The notes beneath the pieces were generated by a model. It worked only from the letters and a program-made list of their open reading frames with translations, made no database searches and was not told the DNA's origin. From positions 208,501-272,500 of the forward strand of contig WBZZ01004058.1 in assembly GCA_019918135.1 (NCBI GenBank): 64,000 nt of DNA, written 5' to 3'. Below are positions 38,991 to 49,634 of the stretch, in pieces. The DNA comes from Paulinella micropora. Its lineage: Eukaryota; Cercozoa; Imbricatea; Euglyphida; Paulinellidae. The stretch's first letter is position 1, and every line of letters begins with the position of its first letter. Position numbers and translations under genes: made by a program.

Positions 38991-39305
38991 GCACAGTGAC
39001 CCCAGCCCGCGGCAGACAACGCCTGTGCGCTGTGCCCCAGCGGGCGAGCTCGGCGCCTCGATGGCCAGCTGGCGCGGCCGGTGGCATTGGCCAGAGCCTT
39101 GGCCAAGGCCTCCACCTGACTAGCTAGCCGAGAGGTTTCGGGCGTAGCCTGTGGATGATCTTTTTCTTCTTTCGCGCAGGTGCAAACTTTAATAAAAATA
39201 CAAGTCTACGAGATGTGCAGAAAAACGCAGAATAAGGGAGAGGAGAGAGAGAGAGAGAAGAGGAGGAGGAAAAGGAAAAAGTGAGCAGCTCAGCCCCTTG
39301 CCCCT

Positions 39306-40862
39306 CTACTTACGCAAAACTTTTAGCTGGTGCAGCTCGAGAGCTTGCGCCAGGCGCTCGGCTCCGGCGGTGGTGACTTGCCCGGCCCTGCCCAGTTTTA
39401 GCGACCTCAGGTCCGCTAGCTGTTCTAAGTGGACAAGTCCCTCGTCAGTCACTTCTTGACAAAGCTCGAGGCGCAGCTCGCACAGCCGGGTAAACCGTGC
39501 CAGGCTCTTTAGCGTGTAGTCGTGGATGCTCACGTTGAGTAGCTGCAACCGCCGGAGGCCGCTGGGCAGTTCGGCGAGCCACGCGCCGGCACACCCGCCC
39601 TGGAGCTCTAGCCCGAGGCTGCGCAGCCCTTGCCAGCGCCGCACTGCCAGGCGCAGCCCGCCGTCGGTCAAGCGGTTGCAGCCAAGGATGGCCACCGTGT
39701 GCAGGCCCGGCAGGTTGCGTGCGAGGTCACCGAGCCCCCGGTCTGTTAGTTGGCGGCAGTCAGTCAGTACCAAGGTGTGCAGTGCTGCAGGTCTTAGCCT
39801 GGCTAGCCCGGCGTCGGTGAAGCTCCTGCAATTGCCGAGGTGCAGCTCCTGTAGCGAGCTCAGCTGTGACAGTGAGTGCAGCCAGTAGTCGTCAAGGGAC
39901 CCGGCGTTGACGAGTTCTAAGTGCGTGAGCCCCGCCGGCAGCCCGTGGGGGTACGTGAGGTAGTCGATATCGCGGCACTTCAGGCGCGAGAGCTTCGGCA
40001 GAGCGTTCAGATTGGTGGGAGAGACCTCCAGGAAACCGCAATGCGAAACCTCGAGCTCTTCCAGCTCTGGCAGCGCGTGGCAGAGCTGGTTGAGAGAGTT
40101 GCGAGTGACGCTCTGCAAGTGGCGCAGGCGGAGCCCCTGCAAACCAGCCAATGTTTGGATCTGGGCCAGCCAAGGCAGGTCGTCATGGATCGATTGCTCG
40201 AGCTCTAGGTGCAGCAGCCCCGGCGCAAGCTGTAGCAGCCTCGTAAACCCGTTCAACCCAACTGCACCGCAACGGCGCAGGGCCAGCCGCCGCAAAGAGG
40301 TCGGTAGGCAGGACACTTTGTCTCCGTACAAGCAGTAACAGCGTCTCAGCTCGAGCGTGTGGACCGAGGCGGGCAACTGGGACAGGATTCCGTCGTCCAG
40401 CTGTCCCCGTTGGATAAAAACTACGGACAAGGACGGATTTCCGCCAAGCAGTGCCCGGAGCTTGTCTCTGGTCAAGTAGTCGCCGCTGGCCCGCAGTCGC
40501 TGGGGCCTAAGCTGGCTCAGCAAATCGTTCGAGGGCGCGCTGGTTTTGGTGTCGGCCGTCAGGGCCAACGAGCAGCAGAACCCTCCGGCCGCGATAAAAG
40601 CGCGCCCCGCTGGCGAAGACAGGAATCGGCAATGGCTGCGCAGTCTGAGATCAAGCTCCAACACCTGACGCAGGCTCTGCCAAAAATGTCGCTTTTGGAG
40701 GACAGAGGCCCAGAGTTTGCAAACTTTGGACGCCGTGTGCAGACTCGCGGGTTCGCCCAGAAAGGCCAGCACGACGGACCACAGTGTCGGATCAACAGCC
40801 AGCCACGAGGGCTGTTGAGCGCGCTGGCACAACCGCTTCCGGCGAGGTTCGGGGTCTGACAT
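39306..40862 (-). CDS. F-box/leucine-rich-repeat protein
   Basis: 518 residues from ATG at 40862. A basic start (SDPEPRRKRLCQRAQQ) precedes an F-box at ~15-60 (LAVDPTLWSVVLAFLGEPAS ... VCKLWASVLQKRHFW). About fifteen LRRs follow: VHTLELRRCYCLYGDKVSCL, LEELEVSHCGFLEVSPTNLN, LHTLVLTDCRQLTDRGLGDL, LCELRLELCQEVTDEGLVHL. It ends in ELHQLKVLRK. SCF substrate receptor by architecture. Confidence 0.8.
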   Translation of the reverse strand: MSDPEPRRKRLCQRAQQPSWLAVDPTLWSVVLAFLGEPASLHTASKVCKLWASVLQKRHFWQSLRQVLELDLRLRSHCRFLSSPAGRAFIAAGGFCCSLALTADTKTSAPSNDLLSQLRPQRLRASGDYLTRDKLRALLGGNPSLSVVFIQRGQLDDGILSQLPASVHTLELRRCYCLYGDKVSCLPTSLRRLALRRCGAVGLNGFTRLLQLAPGLLHLELEQSIHDDLPWLAQIQTLAGLQGLRLRHLQSVTRNSLNQLCHALPELEELEVSHCGFLEVSPTNLNALPKLSRLKCRDIDYLTYPHGLPAGLTHLELVNAGSLDDYWLHSLSQLSSLQELHLGNCRSFTDAGLARLRPAALHTLVLTDCRQLTDRGLGDLARNLPGLHTVAILGCNRLTDGGLRLAVRRWQGLRSLGLELQGGCAGAWLAELPSGLRRLQLLNVSIHDYTLKSLARFTRLCELRLELCQEVTDEGLVHLEQLADLRSLKLGRAGQVTTAGAERLAQALELHQLKVLRK

Positions 40863-41096
40863 GCTGGGGAAATAAGACAAGTCAACGCGGCCACCAGTTC
40901 ACAGCATTCGGCTTGGGACGTCTAGCTCCAGCCAGCTGTAACGAAGAATTCACTTTATACGGGCATGTCTCTCTTTCTCTCTTACACCTGTGGAGCGAGG
41001 GGGCAAGGGGGGGAGGCCCCCCCCCTCCCTTTCACCTCGGGGAAGGGGGGCAAGAGAAGAGCTCCAGCTTTTTTTATTTTCTTCGTTGTTTGTGTA

Positions 41097-41302
41097 GGCT
41101 TATAAAAAATCGTGAACGCGTGTGACCTTTCTCCTCCAAGAAAAAGAAGATCTCCATGCCTCTGCTAACGATGGTGGCGGCCGCGGCTACGGATAAGGAC
41201 AGAGTAGCTCGATTGATGTGACAGAGAGAAAGACAGTTAGCAAGACAAAAGAAAACAAAATCCTAGGTGCACGCAGTGTGTGTGTATGTGCGTGTGGTAG
41301 CG
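41097..41302 (+). repeat. ~205-bp duplication, copy 2 (partner 34539-34753)
   Basis: Same MPLLTMVAAAAT-coding piece, but the following donor has become GGATAAGG. The (GA)n run is shorter here. Confidence 0.75.
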
Positions 41303-41641
41303 ACACAATTAGGCTAAGTTGTTGACTAGCACTTTTGTATTCAAACCAACTGTCTCTTCTCTTCATTTTTCGAGTTTTAATTTCAGCATGGACTTTTCTT
41401 ACACTTTCTTGGCGCCCCCTTGCCTCTCCCCCTATCCCCTATGCCGGGTCTTTAATAAAAGTCGGCGGGGCCGGGCCGTGTCAATATGGACAAGTGGGAA
41501 GTAATCTTTATCGGAAAATGTGTACAAAAATAGATACGGCAAAAGAAAAGAAATCGCCGACAGCATGAAAGGTTGTAGAGAGAGAGCTGTAAGCACACAA
41601 AAACCGGTTAGTGAAAGTGATAAACAGACATGAGCGCTGGA

Positions 41642-41719
41642 CCCGTGAAACTTGGTGAAATGTGATGAAATTTGTATTTTGATATTTCACCCAATTTCAC
41701 GCAAAAAACGGTTCACGGG
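41642..41719. repeat. 78-bp imperfect palindrome
   Basis: CCCGTGAA at the left and TTCACGGG at the right, with inner TTGGTGAAAT/ATTTCACCCAA arms. Resembles a small foldback or MITE. Confidence 0.7.
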
Positions 41720-41736
41720 ATTTTGTGTGGTCTATA

Positions 41737-41962
41737 ACAGCTTTGGCCGGTCTCGCAACAGCGCGCGTCAGGCGATGGGGGCACTCAAAGAATTAACTCT
41801 TCTGCCAGCCCCCACCGCGACGGCAGCCGAGCCAGCAGTACCACGGCGGACAGGCTGGTGGGAGGAGCTGTGCGCCAGGTGAATGTGTACTTTGAGGACG
41901 ACGGCCTGATCTCTTACCAGATGTTCCGGTGGGCTTGTGAACGCGCGCGCAAGCTCGCCTAG
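41737..41962 (+). other. Possible terminal exon
   Basis: An open frame after CTCGCAACAG reads ASSTTADRLVGGAVRQVNVY, FEDDGLISYQMFRWACERAR and stops at 41962. It has no ATG. The composition is protein-like. It could be the last exon of a gene whose upstream exons I cannot place. Confidence 0.3.
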
Positions 41963-42729
41963 TCTTCTGCTAGCAGCACTAATAATGTTAGGTTTCAGTA
42001 AGAAAAGCATTTTTTTAAATGACAACAAAAGACCTTTTTGTTGGCTGTAGAAATTTCACTAAGACCGGTTTTAATAAGCTCTTTCGCTAATTCAGAGCTC
42101 GGAAGAAATCCGAACTGGTACAAATTCTTCCCCCACAGCCCTGTCGATCATTACTAGCAGCAGCGTGGCCAGAATTCGTTACAGGCTTGCACGAGCAAGC
42201 GTTCTCCGTACAGTTGTTAGGTTTTTGCACGCTCTCTCGGGGGCCTGGCTGGTCTCCACCCTGACCCGCTTCCGCACCATAAAAATTTCGAACTCCGTTT
42301 CCTTTATCTCTGCTAGTGCGGTTCGCTCTTTTGCCAGTTTGGAACGAAGCTGTCCAATGATAATACCATGGACCGCGCGTTTGTATCCTCCCTTGCCCGG
42401 GCTCCATGGTACAGGACCGCTCCCTGTTCTTAGTGCAATATTAAAACTTTGTAAGGGATTTCTTTTTTCGCGTGATTTTGTACACCGGCAAAGCGCGCCC
42501 CTGCCTCTTCCCTCTGCAAGATCTGCGGAAATATCTGCGGGGATATGAAAAGTGGAAAAGACATTTTTTTTGGAACGCGTTTGCACGCGCTCTGAGGAGG
42601 GACAACAGGAGGGGGGGGGGGGAGGAATAAGCAGATGACAAAGGTGAGAGGGGCGACAAAGGTGAGAGGGGCGACGAGAGTGAGAGGGAGGGGGAGGACG
42701 TAAATAAAAAAAGCTAACGCCCCAGCGCA

Positions 42730-44376
42730 CACCTCTTTGGGGGGGCCTTGTATTTGTTGGCAGCCCAAAGACCAACTGGCGCTTACGAAGCTCAGCTTCT
42801 TTCAACACCTCATACCACTGAGCCAAGGTAAATTGTGTCGGGTAGGGCAGCTCCAAGGTCTTGAGGGAGGGACAGGTCTTGATAAGGCCGACCACCAAGT
42901 TGAAAGCCGTGTTTTTCATGTGCAGACTCAGAGATTTAACCCTGGCTTGCTGTACCAGCTTTTGCAGCACTGCATACGATGCGTCACTTACAGAACCAAT
43001 CGTCAGGCTCTGGAGAGGCTTACAGGCTTTGATACTAGCAACGACCCTGTCGTTATCCAGAGGACACGGGTCGAGAGCTAGTTTCCGCAGTGAAGGCATC
43101 CTGTGTTTAGGGGGCTGTCTGTAAAGGCATGGGAACGGCGTGCTAGTCTTCCACAGCGTTAAACTTTTGATTCGAGGATTCTGACCAAGAGGCCACAGGC
43201 TTTCCGCCGGCTTGTTCCCTGTGAACGCACACTCCACAAACTCCAAATTGCTGGCCTTCATCTTGGACCCCAAACAGGCGGCAACCTCGCTTACCACCTC
43301 ATCAGCAGTTTTGTAATTTTTATCATTCCCACTCACATCCAGCTTGCAACCTTCTAGATGCAATGTGTTGAAGCCCCTTGTTCTTCCTATGTTCACCAGC
43401 TGCTGGGAGAACTGCTGCAGGAGCTTGATTTCTTTCCCGTCTAGCTGAACGCCCACCAGAAACAAGTCTTCAAAGCTCGTAGAAAGTACCATTCCAATAT
43501 CACCCCAGACTTGATCTGCTAGCTTGACGGCCTTGCTGGTATTGTTTACGAAGCGAAGAGAAACCAAGCCCGGCAATGCAGAGAGGCCGGACAAAGTAAC
43601 TGTTGTAACCTCTCCCCTGCCCGCGACGGGCCTGCCAGACTCGGCGGCATAGTAGACCTCAAGCTTCTTGGGCTTCACGCTCGTTGGCAGATAGTTGGAC
43701 AAGCTCCCCCGCCCTCCACGAGGGTAAAGCAGATCCGCTCCAGGTCCTTCCCTTGATTTCCATACAAAAAAATATCACCTAGTGTTTTGATCCCGGTTTG
43801 ACACACGTTAATATCCTTTAGCTTCTTGAATATGCCCAATTCGGGCAAAGACTCGACCTTGACACAGCCACTGATATCCAGCTTCTGCAGCACGCTTTCG
43901 AACACGCTGAATGCAGAATCGTCGATCCAACTGTTTACAGATTTGTTTGGATAACATCCGTTGACGAACACTGTTAGATCACCCGCTGTCCAGTCTGCAA
44001 GGCACACCCGTAGCCCCCGGACCTTTTTCCAGGCATTTCGTGGCAAAGCCTTTCGCTTTTCTGTCTTTTGGGCTAAGCCCGAACCATCTTCATCACACAC
44101 GCGCAGCTTGGCAAACTCGTCACGCAGCGTTAGTAGGCGTTCGAGCTCCTCGTAAGTCACCTCGTTTCCAATCACGAGCCTAGGAGCGTTTTTGCACTTT
44201 TGGATAGCGGTGTCCCATTGCTTTGAGTTGTCCCAGACGGTGATGAACCCTGACGAAAGCTGGTGGGCTTTTTCTACATAGCGCCATTTCTCGTCGTCTG
44301 ATACGTCCGCTAGTTGCGTTTCTTGACTGGTTTTCTTTTTTTGCTTGCCGCAAACTTTGCAGATAGGCTGTGACAT
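42730..44376 (-). pseudogene. LRR family K, second copy, one frameshift
   Basis: From ATG at 44376 the protein begins MSQPICKVCGKQKKKTSQ and follows the 31200 gene closely. Within a G-rich run near 43700 (GGGCGGGGGA on the minus strand) the phase changes by one base, and the homology continues in the next frame (NYLPTSVKPKKLEVYYAAES) to about 42730 (LVFGLPTNTRP). Beyond that the frame runs on into repeat DNA. Because the break is in a G-run and the rest is well conserved, either a recent pseudogene or a sequencing indel is possible. Confidence 0.75.
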
Positions 44377-44916
44377 AAGTTTACAGCCTTTACTTATATA
44401 CACTCCGACGCAGAGCTACCTGTGCTAAAAAAAGAGTGGGAAAGAATAAAAGAGACCAAAGAACAAGAGGGGGGGGGGGGCTCAAGAGGGGGGGGGGGGG
44501 GGGCTCAAGAGGGGGGGAGGGCTCCAGAGGGGGGGGCTCAACAAGCGACTTTTTTCCCCCGTGCCGGTTAGGTTATATAATGTACAAGACAAAGGCCAGA
44601 CGAAAGCCCGCGTGCTGAGCCAGCCTACGCGCTGGGAAATCCACAGAACGGAAATACAAGGCAGAATTTAGCCATTGCCCCCAAGCTACGGACTATCTGC
44701 TTACCGGCTTGTCTCAGGTGTCAGAAACTGGAGGTGCCTGCGTGCAGTTGCCACTAATCAAGCGATTTGGTGGCAATCAAGGCACCAGGCAAGAGAAAAT
44801 AAGGTCTCACCGGAACAAAGACGAGTGCTAGCTTGCTTGTATGGCGAAGGCAGTATGTATGTATGTATGTATGTGTAGTACTCTAATGCAATTGTCATAT
44901 GTATTGTGTGGCATAG

Positions 44917-45204
44917 ATGACGACTAAACAAATCGAATCGACGGGACTTCCTCCTCGTGCCCAACGCGCACTCAAACGAGAATACGTTATTGCTTGCAAT
45001 ACGTTAAGTACGCTAACTGACGAACATAATAGGCTGATGTATCGCTATCTGTGGACCTTGGACGGAGATGCAGATGAAGTAAATCGTTTAAATCTTGTTC
45101 ATGATAGCATAATAGCCCTGCAGCAGCAACTAACTGAAAAGCGTCTGAACTTAGTTGTAGAACCCCCAGCGCATTGTACAATCAACTGCGGCACGAAATA
45201 TTAA
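44917..45204 (+). CDS. Small helical hypothetical protein, 95 aa
   Basis: ATG at 44917. Mostly helical: LPPRAQRALKREYVIACNTL, LTDEHNRLMYRYLWTLDGDA, DSIIALQQQLTEKRLNLVVE. A (GTAT)n run precedes it at ~44853-44875. No family recognised. Its 3' end faces the convergent 45217-46528 gene at 12 bp. Confidence 0.5.
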   Translation: MTTKQIESTGLPPRAQRALKREYVIACNTLSTLTDEHNRLMYRYLWTLDGDADEVNRLNLVHDSIIALQQQLTEKRLNLVVEPPAHCTINCGTKY

Positions 45205-45216
45205 ACAACTTTTTTT

Positions 45217-46528
45217 TTACTTGGGCAAGTTCGGACGATCGCGTCCCTCGCATGCGAAGCGTGCTACCGAGCCGGAACAAAAGAGACCCCGAAGACTGCG
45301 TGTACCTCGTTCTTTATAATTTGCGCTGATACTGGACAACAACTCAATCTTGTCCGCGCCGTTCGCTAAGCCTATGTATTGGACTGCACGGGAGGCAGCG
45401 CCAAGCGCCTTTCCACAGTCTATGACTTTTTCAGCCTTTGCTTGCGCGCTGAACAATGGTAGCAGCGCCATTTCTTGTCTAGCTTTCGTGGCGAAACAAG
45501 CCTGACCAGCAAGGCTGGCTCCGTTGGCTAGCAAGGACAAGTAGAGTACTACCGCGAACTCGGCGTGCGTCTTGATTTCGTACGACTGCATTTGTGCGAC
45601 TAGGTCTGCGCGTGGGATGACTTTGGGCTTCGTTTTGGCAAAGAGCACAGGTTCAAAGAGGCGGACCCTGACCTGTATTTCTTTCCCAAACTCTAAGCGA
45701 TAGATGGCCACGTCCGCTGGGCTCCAAGGCCAGCGGTAAAAAGACTCAAGATCTTGTGCCTCTTCGGTTCTGCTCACGGACCATTTCCACAGCGCGTCGG
45801 CGTACCGACACATAAGATCCCACAGCTGTGCCCAGGCCTTGCATCCTCGCGGTAATGGCGAAGCCAATCGCTCAAACTAGACGTTTTCTTAAGCCACTCG
45901 GATATTTTGTGCTGTTTGCAGTCTGCTAGAAGCTCTGCAAAGAAACTCTTGATGTCTTCCTTATCATTAGACTTGTTTTTACCACATTGCGTGCATGCAA
46001 ACACCTTTTGCAAAAGCTCTATGTATTGCTCGGCCGCAGCAGTCATGTCGATTGTCGCCGGTGTGGAGTAGTCGTGTAGCGCCCGAGCCCCCTTGTTTTT
46101 GGCTATTTCTGGTTGCTCGAACTGTGCTCCAAGAAGGCCCTTAGGTCACCATGGCGTGTGTACTTAGCCTTTTCGCTAAACAAGTAAAGAGAATGCCCAA
46201 CTTGTACAGACGATTCTTTTGTTATCCTCTTCACGTATTCGGAAATCTTGCGTATTTCAGCCACCAGTTTAGCGTAACAAACACTGTGTACACCTGCGGT
46301 GATGACGCTCAGCAGATCTCTGGACAGGTTTACTGTAAAGTCGTTCATTTCACCAGCCGATACTTTTATGTAGCCGGTCTCTTCACAGGCGCTGATGCTC
46401 TTAGCTTTCATGGCTGCGTTCCACGCCACTCGTTCTTTAGCGCGGTTCTCGCTCTCGTACGAAAAGAAACCGCATCGGTACACGTTTTTTTTGTCTTGCG
46501 CGTCACAAATTACCATTGTTGCAACCAT
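45217..46528 (-). pseudogene. Unrecognised host gene with two apparent frameshifts
   Basis: Coding character runs continuously on the minus strand. ATG at 46528 (MVATMVICDAQDKKNVYRCG ... VGHSLYLFSEKAKYTRHGDL) changes frame near 46125-46140 to AQFEQPEIAKNKGARALHDY, MTAAAEQYIELLQKVFACTQ, then again near 45850 to CKAWAQLWDLMCRYADALWK ... ASRAVQYIGLANGADKIELL, stop at 45217. A CTQCGKNK site sits in the middle. No splice sites explain the joins. About 430 residues in total; no family recognised. Confidence 0.5.
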
Positions 46529-46656
46529 TAGCGCACAGCACACTTTCTCCTCCTCACTCCTCCCCCCCCCCCCCCCCCCCCAATCCGCGCCCCCCCGTTC
46601 TTCTAGCCTGCGCTAACAAAATGGGTTAGAAAGATCTGGGGGGGGGGGGAGGTACG

Positions 46657-46722
46657 TGATAAGGTCAAAAAAGACAATGCTTTGCAGGTTTTCCGACGGA
46701 ATTGCCTTTTTCAGTCATGTCA
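46657..46722. repeat. Hairpin repeat H, copy 3
   Basis: TGATAAGGTCAAAAAAGACA and TTGCCTTTTTCAGTCATGTCA-type arms, loop containing GGTTTTCCGACGG. Preceded by a G-run. Confidence 0.7.
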
Positions 46723-46737
46723 CGTCCAAAATCCCAC

Positions 46738-47135
46738 ACAGACGCCCAAAGGCCGCCGTGAGAAAGACGTCCTCCCCCTCCCTCTCACTTGCGTCGCCCC
46801 TCTCACTTGCGTTGCCCCTCTCGCTTGCGTCGTCCCTCTCACTTGCGTCGCCCCTCTCACTTGCGTCGCCCCTCTCATTTACGTCGCCCCTCTCACTTGC
46901 GTCGCCCCTCTCGCTTGCGTCGCCCCTCTCATTTACGTCGCCCCTCTCACTTGCGTCGTCCCGTTCTGTCACACCCCCCACTGTCAGGCAAGGAGGGAGG
47001 GGGAGGCAAGAGGGCCGAAAACATTTCGTGCAAATAAAAAGAAAGGCGTACCGTTTCTCTCTGCGGGAAAACGTCCGGTTTCTCTGCTGGCCTCCGGAAC
47101 AGCCGGTTCATTTAGCGCCAAATGATGCCGTCCGG
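46738..47135 (+). repeat. Tandem block M, copy 1, with 18-bp minisatellite
   Basis: About ten CCTCTCACTTGCGTCGCC-type units at ~46785-46955, some with CATTTACGTCG. They are followed by CCCGTTCTGTCAC, CACTGTCAGGCAAGG and GAAAACATTTCGTGCAAATA. The 18-bp period keeps all six frames open, giving false proteins. Confidence 0.85.
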
Positions 47136-47148
47136 GGGGTAGGGTGCG

Positions 47149-47200
47149 TGATACGGTCAGAAAAGGCAGTGCGTCTTAAGCCTTCCCGGAAAAACAACCG
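47149..47200. repeat. Hairpin repeat H, half copy
   Basis: The left arm TGATACGGTCAGAAAAGGCA is present; the right arm is missing and replaced by GCCGGAAAAACAACC-like DNA. Confidence 0.5.
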
Positions 47201-47247
47201 TAGGCGCCAATTTAGCGCCAAATTCTACTTGCGCGAAAGAAAATCTC

Positions 47248-47575
47248 GCACAGACGCCCCAACGCCGCCGTGAGGAAGACGTCCTCCCCCTCCCCTCTCA
47301 CTTGCGTTGCCCCTCTCGCTTGCGTCGCCCCTCTCACTTGCGTCGCCCCTCTCGCTTGCGTCGCCCCTCTCATTTACGTCGCCCCTCTCACTTTCGTCGT
47401 CCCGTTCTGTCACTCCCCCCACTGTCAGGCAAGGGAGGAGGGGGAGGCAAGAGGGCCGAAAACATTTCGTGCAAATAAAAAAAAGGCGTACCGTTTCTCT
47501 TCACGGGAAAACGTCCGGTTTCTCTTCTAGTCTCCTGAACGGCCCCTGCTAAATTTAGCGCCGAATTGTGCCGTC
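47248..47575 (+). repeat. Tandem block M, copy 2, with 18-bp minisatellite
   Basis: The same order as copy 1 with fewer minisatellite units (about six, ~47290-47400), 510 bp downstream. Short reversed relatives sit at ~42640-42690 (GGGGCGACAAAGGTGAGA). Confidence 0.85.
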
Positions 47576-47807
47576 CGCACGCACACACCCCTCTCCCTTC
47601 TCTCCTTTAAATTTGTCTTGTGCCTTCGATACCCTTCTTAGCTGGCCCAAATGGCAAAAGCCGTCTCCTGGGGCGCGGGCCGGCATGCCATCTCTCTTGG
47701 TAGGTGCCTCCGCTACTACTACCTTAGCTTGAGCAAAGAGTGATAGCGGAACAAAGATTGAACAAGATGCACCTGAAAAGAAGCAAAAACGCAGCTGATA
47801 GCTTTTT

Positions 47808-48254
47808 TTAATATAAAAAATACGAATTATTCAAGCCGATAATGCCAAAAGTTACAAAAAAAATTACACCCTCCGTCGCCAGCTTGCAGTACAGCGACAA
47901 CAGGTCCTGGCGCAGCACCGACCCGCCGGCAGCCTTTGCAAACGCCCCGGGGTCGACCACAAAGGACAGCAGGTCCGCGCCAAACTTGGCTTCATCCAAA
48001 TCGTTTCCCCGCCTGCGGAAAACCCGGCGGGCAGCTGGCAGCGCCATGCAGACCGATCTCCACAGCGCCCCGCATTGCGTACACGCCTGTGTGGTGAACT
48101 CCTCGTTGCAGATCAGCACCTTGCATTTACCTACATACTCTCGCTGCAAGTTGAGCAAGCGCTTGCGGAAATCTGCGTGTCGCCAGGCAAGCAGCTTGCG
48201 CTTCGTTTGCCGTGAGATCGTTTTGCCCTTTACTATGCTCCACACCCAAAAGGT
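47808..48254 (-). pseudogene. Fanzor/TnpB-family nuclease relic (C-terminal end)
   Basis: Minus-strand reading TKRKLLAWRHADFRKRLLNL, then KVLICNEEFTTQACTQCGAL, is the RuvC-II/zinc-finger signature of TnpB and its eukaryotic Fanzor relatives: the catalytic Glu in NEEFTTQ and the first CxxC of the finger. The second CxxC and the final RuvC Asp are degenerate (RSVCMALPAARRVFRRRGND). Everything N-terminal is missing. Fanzors are RNA-guided DNA nucleases carried by transposons in algae, fungi and large viruses. The relic is in the same frame as the GNAT gene upstream, separated only by TAG at 48255-48257. Confidence 0.7.
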
Positions 48255-48992
48255 CTATTCATCTAGCAATCGCAAGCCCAGCTCCTGCGCCTCCGGTGTG
48301 AGTTCTTTGTTGCGCGTGGTCCAGCCCCAAAACACCTCTTGTCCGTCCACCTCGCAGCGGAGCCGCACGTCGCCCCGCAGGCCCGGGCCGCGGGACAGCC
48401 GCCGGGCCCACACTTCTCGCTGCCTGGCGTCTGACATATACAAAGCCTCGTGCTCGTGGCACGGGAGAGGGCCCGTCTGCAGGTGCTCCACGACCAGACG
48501 GGTAAAGTAGACCCGGTGGTCGGGCACGAGCGCGCCCGGGATTTCTAGCACCCGCTGCGGGCCGCTCAGGTCGTTCGACCAGAGCACTGGCTCGGGCCCC
48601 AGGTCCGGCGCGCCGGCGGCTGCGTCGGTCCACGCCGCCGAGCCCAGGCTGACCCGCACGCTGCACTTCCGCGTCCCGGGTGCCGCGCGCAGCAGCGTGC
48701 GGGTCAGCGGCGTTTTGCGCTCTAGCTGGTAGCGCATAGCCAGCTCGTGCACGTCTTTGTACGCCTCAAACCCCTGACGGCGCCAAAAGGCCGCTACGGA
48801 CGCCGGCGAGCAGTGCAGGTACACGAAGCCGCCGTTAGTGGTCCGCTCCAGGCACGCGAGCAGCCCGCGACAGAGCCTGCTGCCGATGCCCCTCCCGCGG
48901 TAGCGAGGATGCACTTCAAACAGGAGGCGGCGCACTCTCCAAGACAGAAAAGCAAGGCCCCCCAAGGGGCCTCGATCGTTGCGTGGCCATCA
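48255..48992 (-). pseudogene. GNAT acetyltransferase relic, N-terminus lost
   Basis: LLFEVHPRYRGRGIGSRLCR near 48920-48860 is GNAT motif A, the acetyl-CoA pyrophosphate-binding loop (V-x-P-x-YRGRGIGS). FVYLHCSPASVAAFWRRQGF is motif B. The frame continues ~150 residues beyond the usual fold (DGQEVFWGWTTRNKELTPEA). There is no start; upstream the frame meets a TGA, and the DNA there belongs to an LRR scrap on the other strand, so recombination removed the first ~60 residues. Second, shorter copy at 51060-51370. Confidence 0.7.
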
Positions 48993-49043
48993 CAGACGTG
49001 GGGCTCACCCACCTGTCGAAGCTTGCGCAGCTGCGCCGCCTTC
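48974..49043 (+). pseudogene. Single-LRR scrap
   Basis: CVAITDVGLTHLSKLAQLRR on the plus strand is an AMN1/FBXL-type repeat, cut on both sides. It abuts the truncated GNAT gene. Confidence 0.6.
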
Positions 49044-49110
49044 ACCTTTTTTTTAGTTTGCCCTGGCTTGCGCAACAAAAAAAAAATAGTGCGCGGTTTT
49101 TTGTCCTGCA

Positions 49111-49177
49111 TGATACTGTCGAAAAGGGCAATGCACATCCGAGTTTTCCGGTGCAACTGCCTTTTTTAGCCATATCA
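49111..49177. repeat. Hairpin repeat H, copy 4
   Basis: TGATACTGTCGAAAAGGGCA pairs with TGCCTTTTTTAGCCATATCA around a loop with GAGTTTTCCGG. The left flank GCTTGCGCAACAAAAAAAAA is shared with copy 2. Confidence 0.75.
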
Positions 49178-49604
49178 CGTCCAAATTTCAAGTATATCAT
49201 GCCCCCCGGGGAAAGAGAGTACATTCTTTTTTTATTATATTGAAAAGCTTAAAACAAAGTCTTACACTTCAATAAAAATACAATTTCTTGGCGCGCCCCC
49301 TTCGCTTTCCCGCTCCCTGCTCTCAGACGGACTTGACGCTGCAAAATGTTGACACCCTCTCCCTCTCCCTCTTCCCTTTCTCTCTTCTTTTTTTTTGCAC
49401 AAAATTTGTCGCCAAATTTGCGAATGCGTGCGCTTGCAATGATATGCTTAAGAAAGCACCGAAAAAGCGCAGTCGTTCAGCCGGAGTCTCGACAAGAGAG
49501 AAGGGGGGGGGGCGCCCGGCATTGCGAAGTTTAGTTGAGGCGTTTCATATATTTTTTTGGTAGCTTCTGCGCTTTCTCCCTCCCCTATTGCCCTTCCCCT
49601 GTTC

Positions 49605-49634
49605 TTTGAGCCCCCCGGGCTCAGGGGGCTCAAA
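49605..49634. repeat. Palindrome P, copy
   Basis: TTTGAGCCCCCCGGGCTCAG then GGGGCTCAAA: 11-bp perfect stem. It is preceded by GTTGAGGCGTTTCATATAT and GGTAGCTTCTGCGC, a composite also seen at ~22190 and ~34060. Confidence 0.8.

Noticed and set aside
46785-47405. CRISPR array
   Set aside because: Units are contiguous 18-bp repeats with no spacers; the window is eukaryotic.
46682-47552. Long Ser/Leu/Ala/Pro- and Arg/His-rich frames on both strands
   Set aside because: They come from the 18-bp minisatellite, whose length is a multiple of three and lacks stops.
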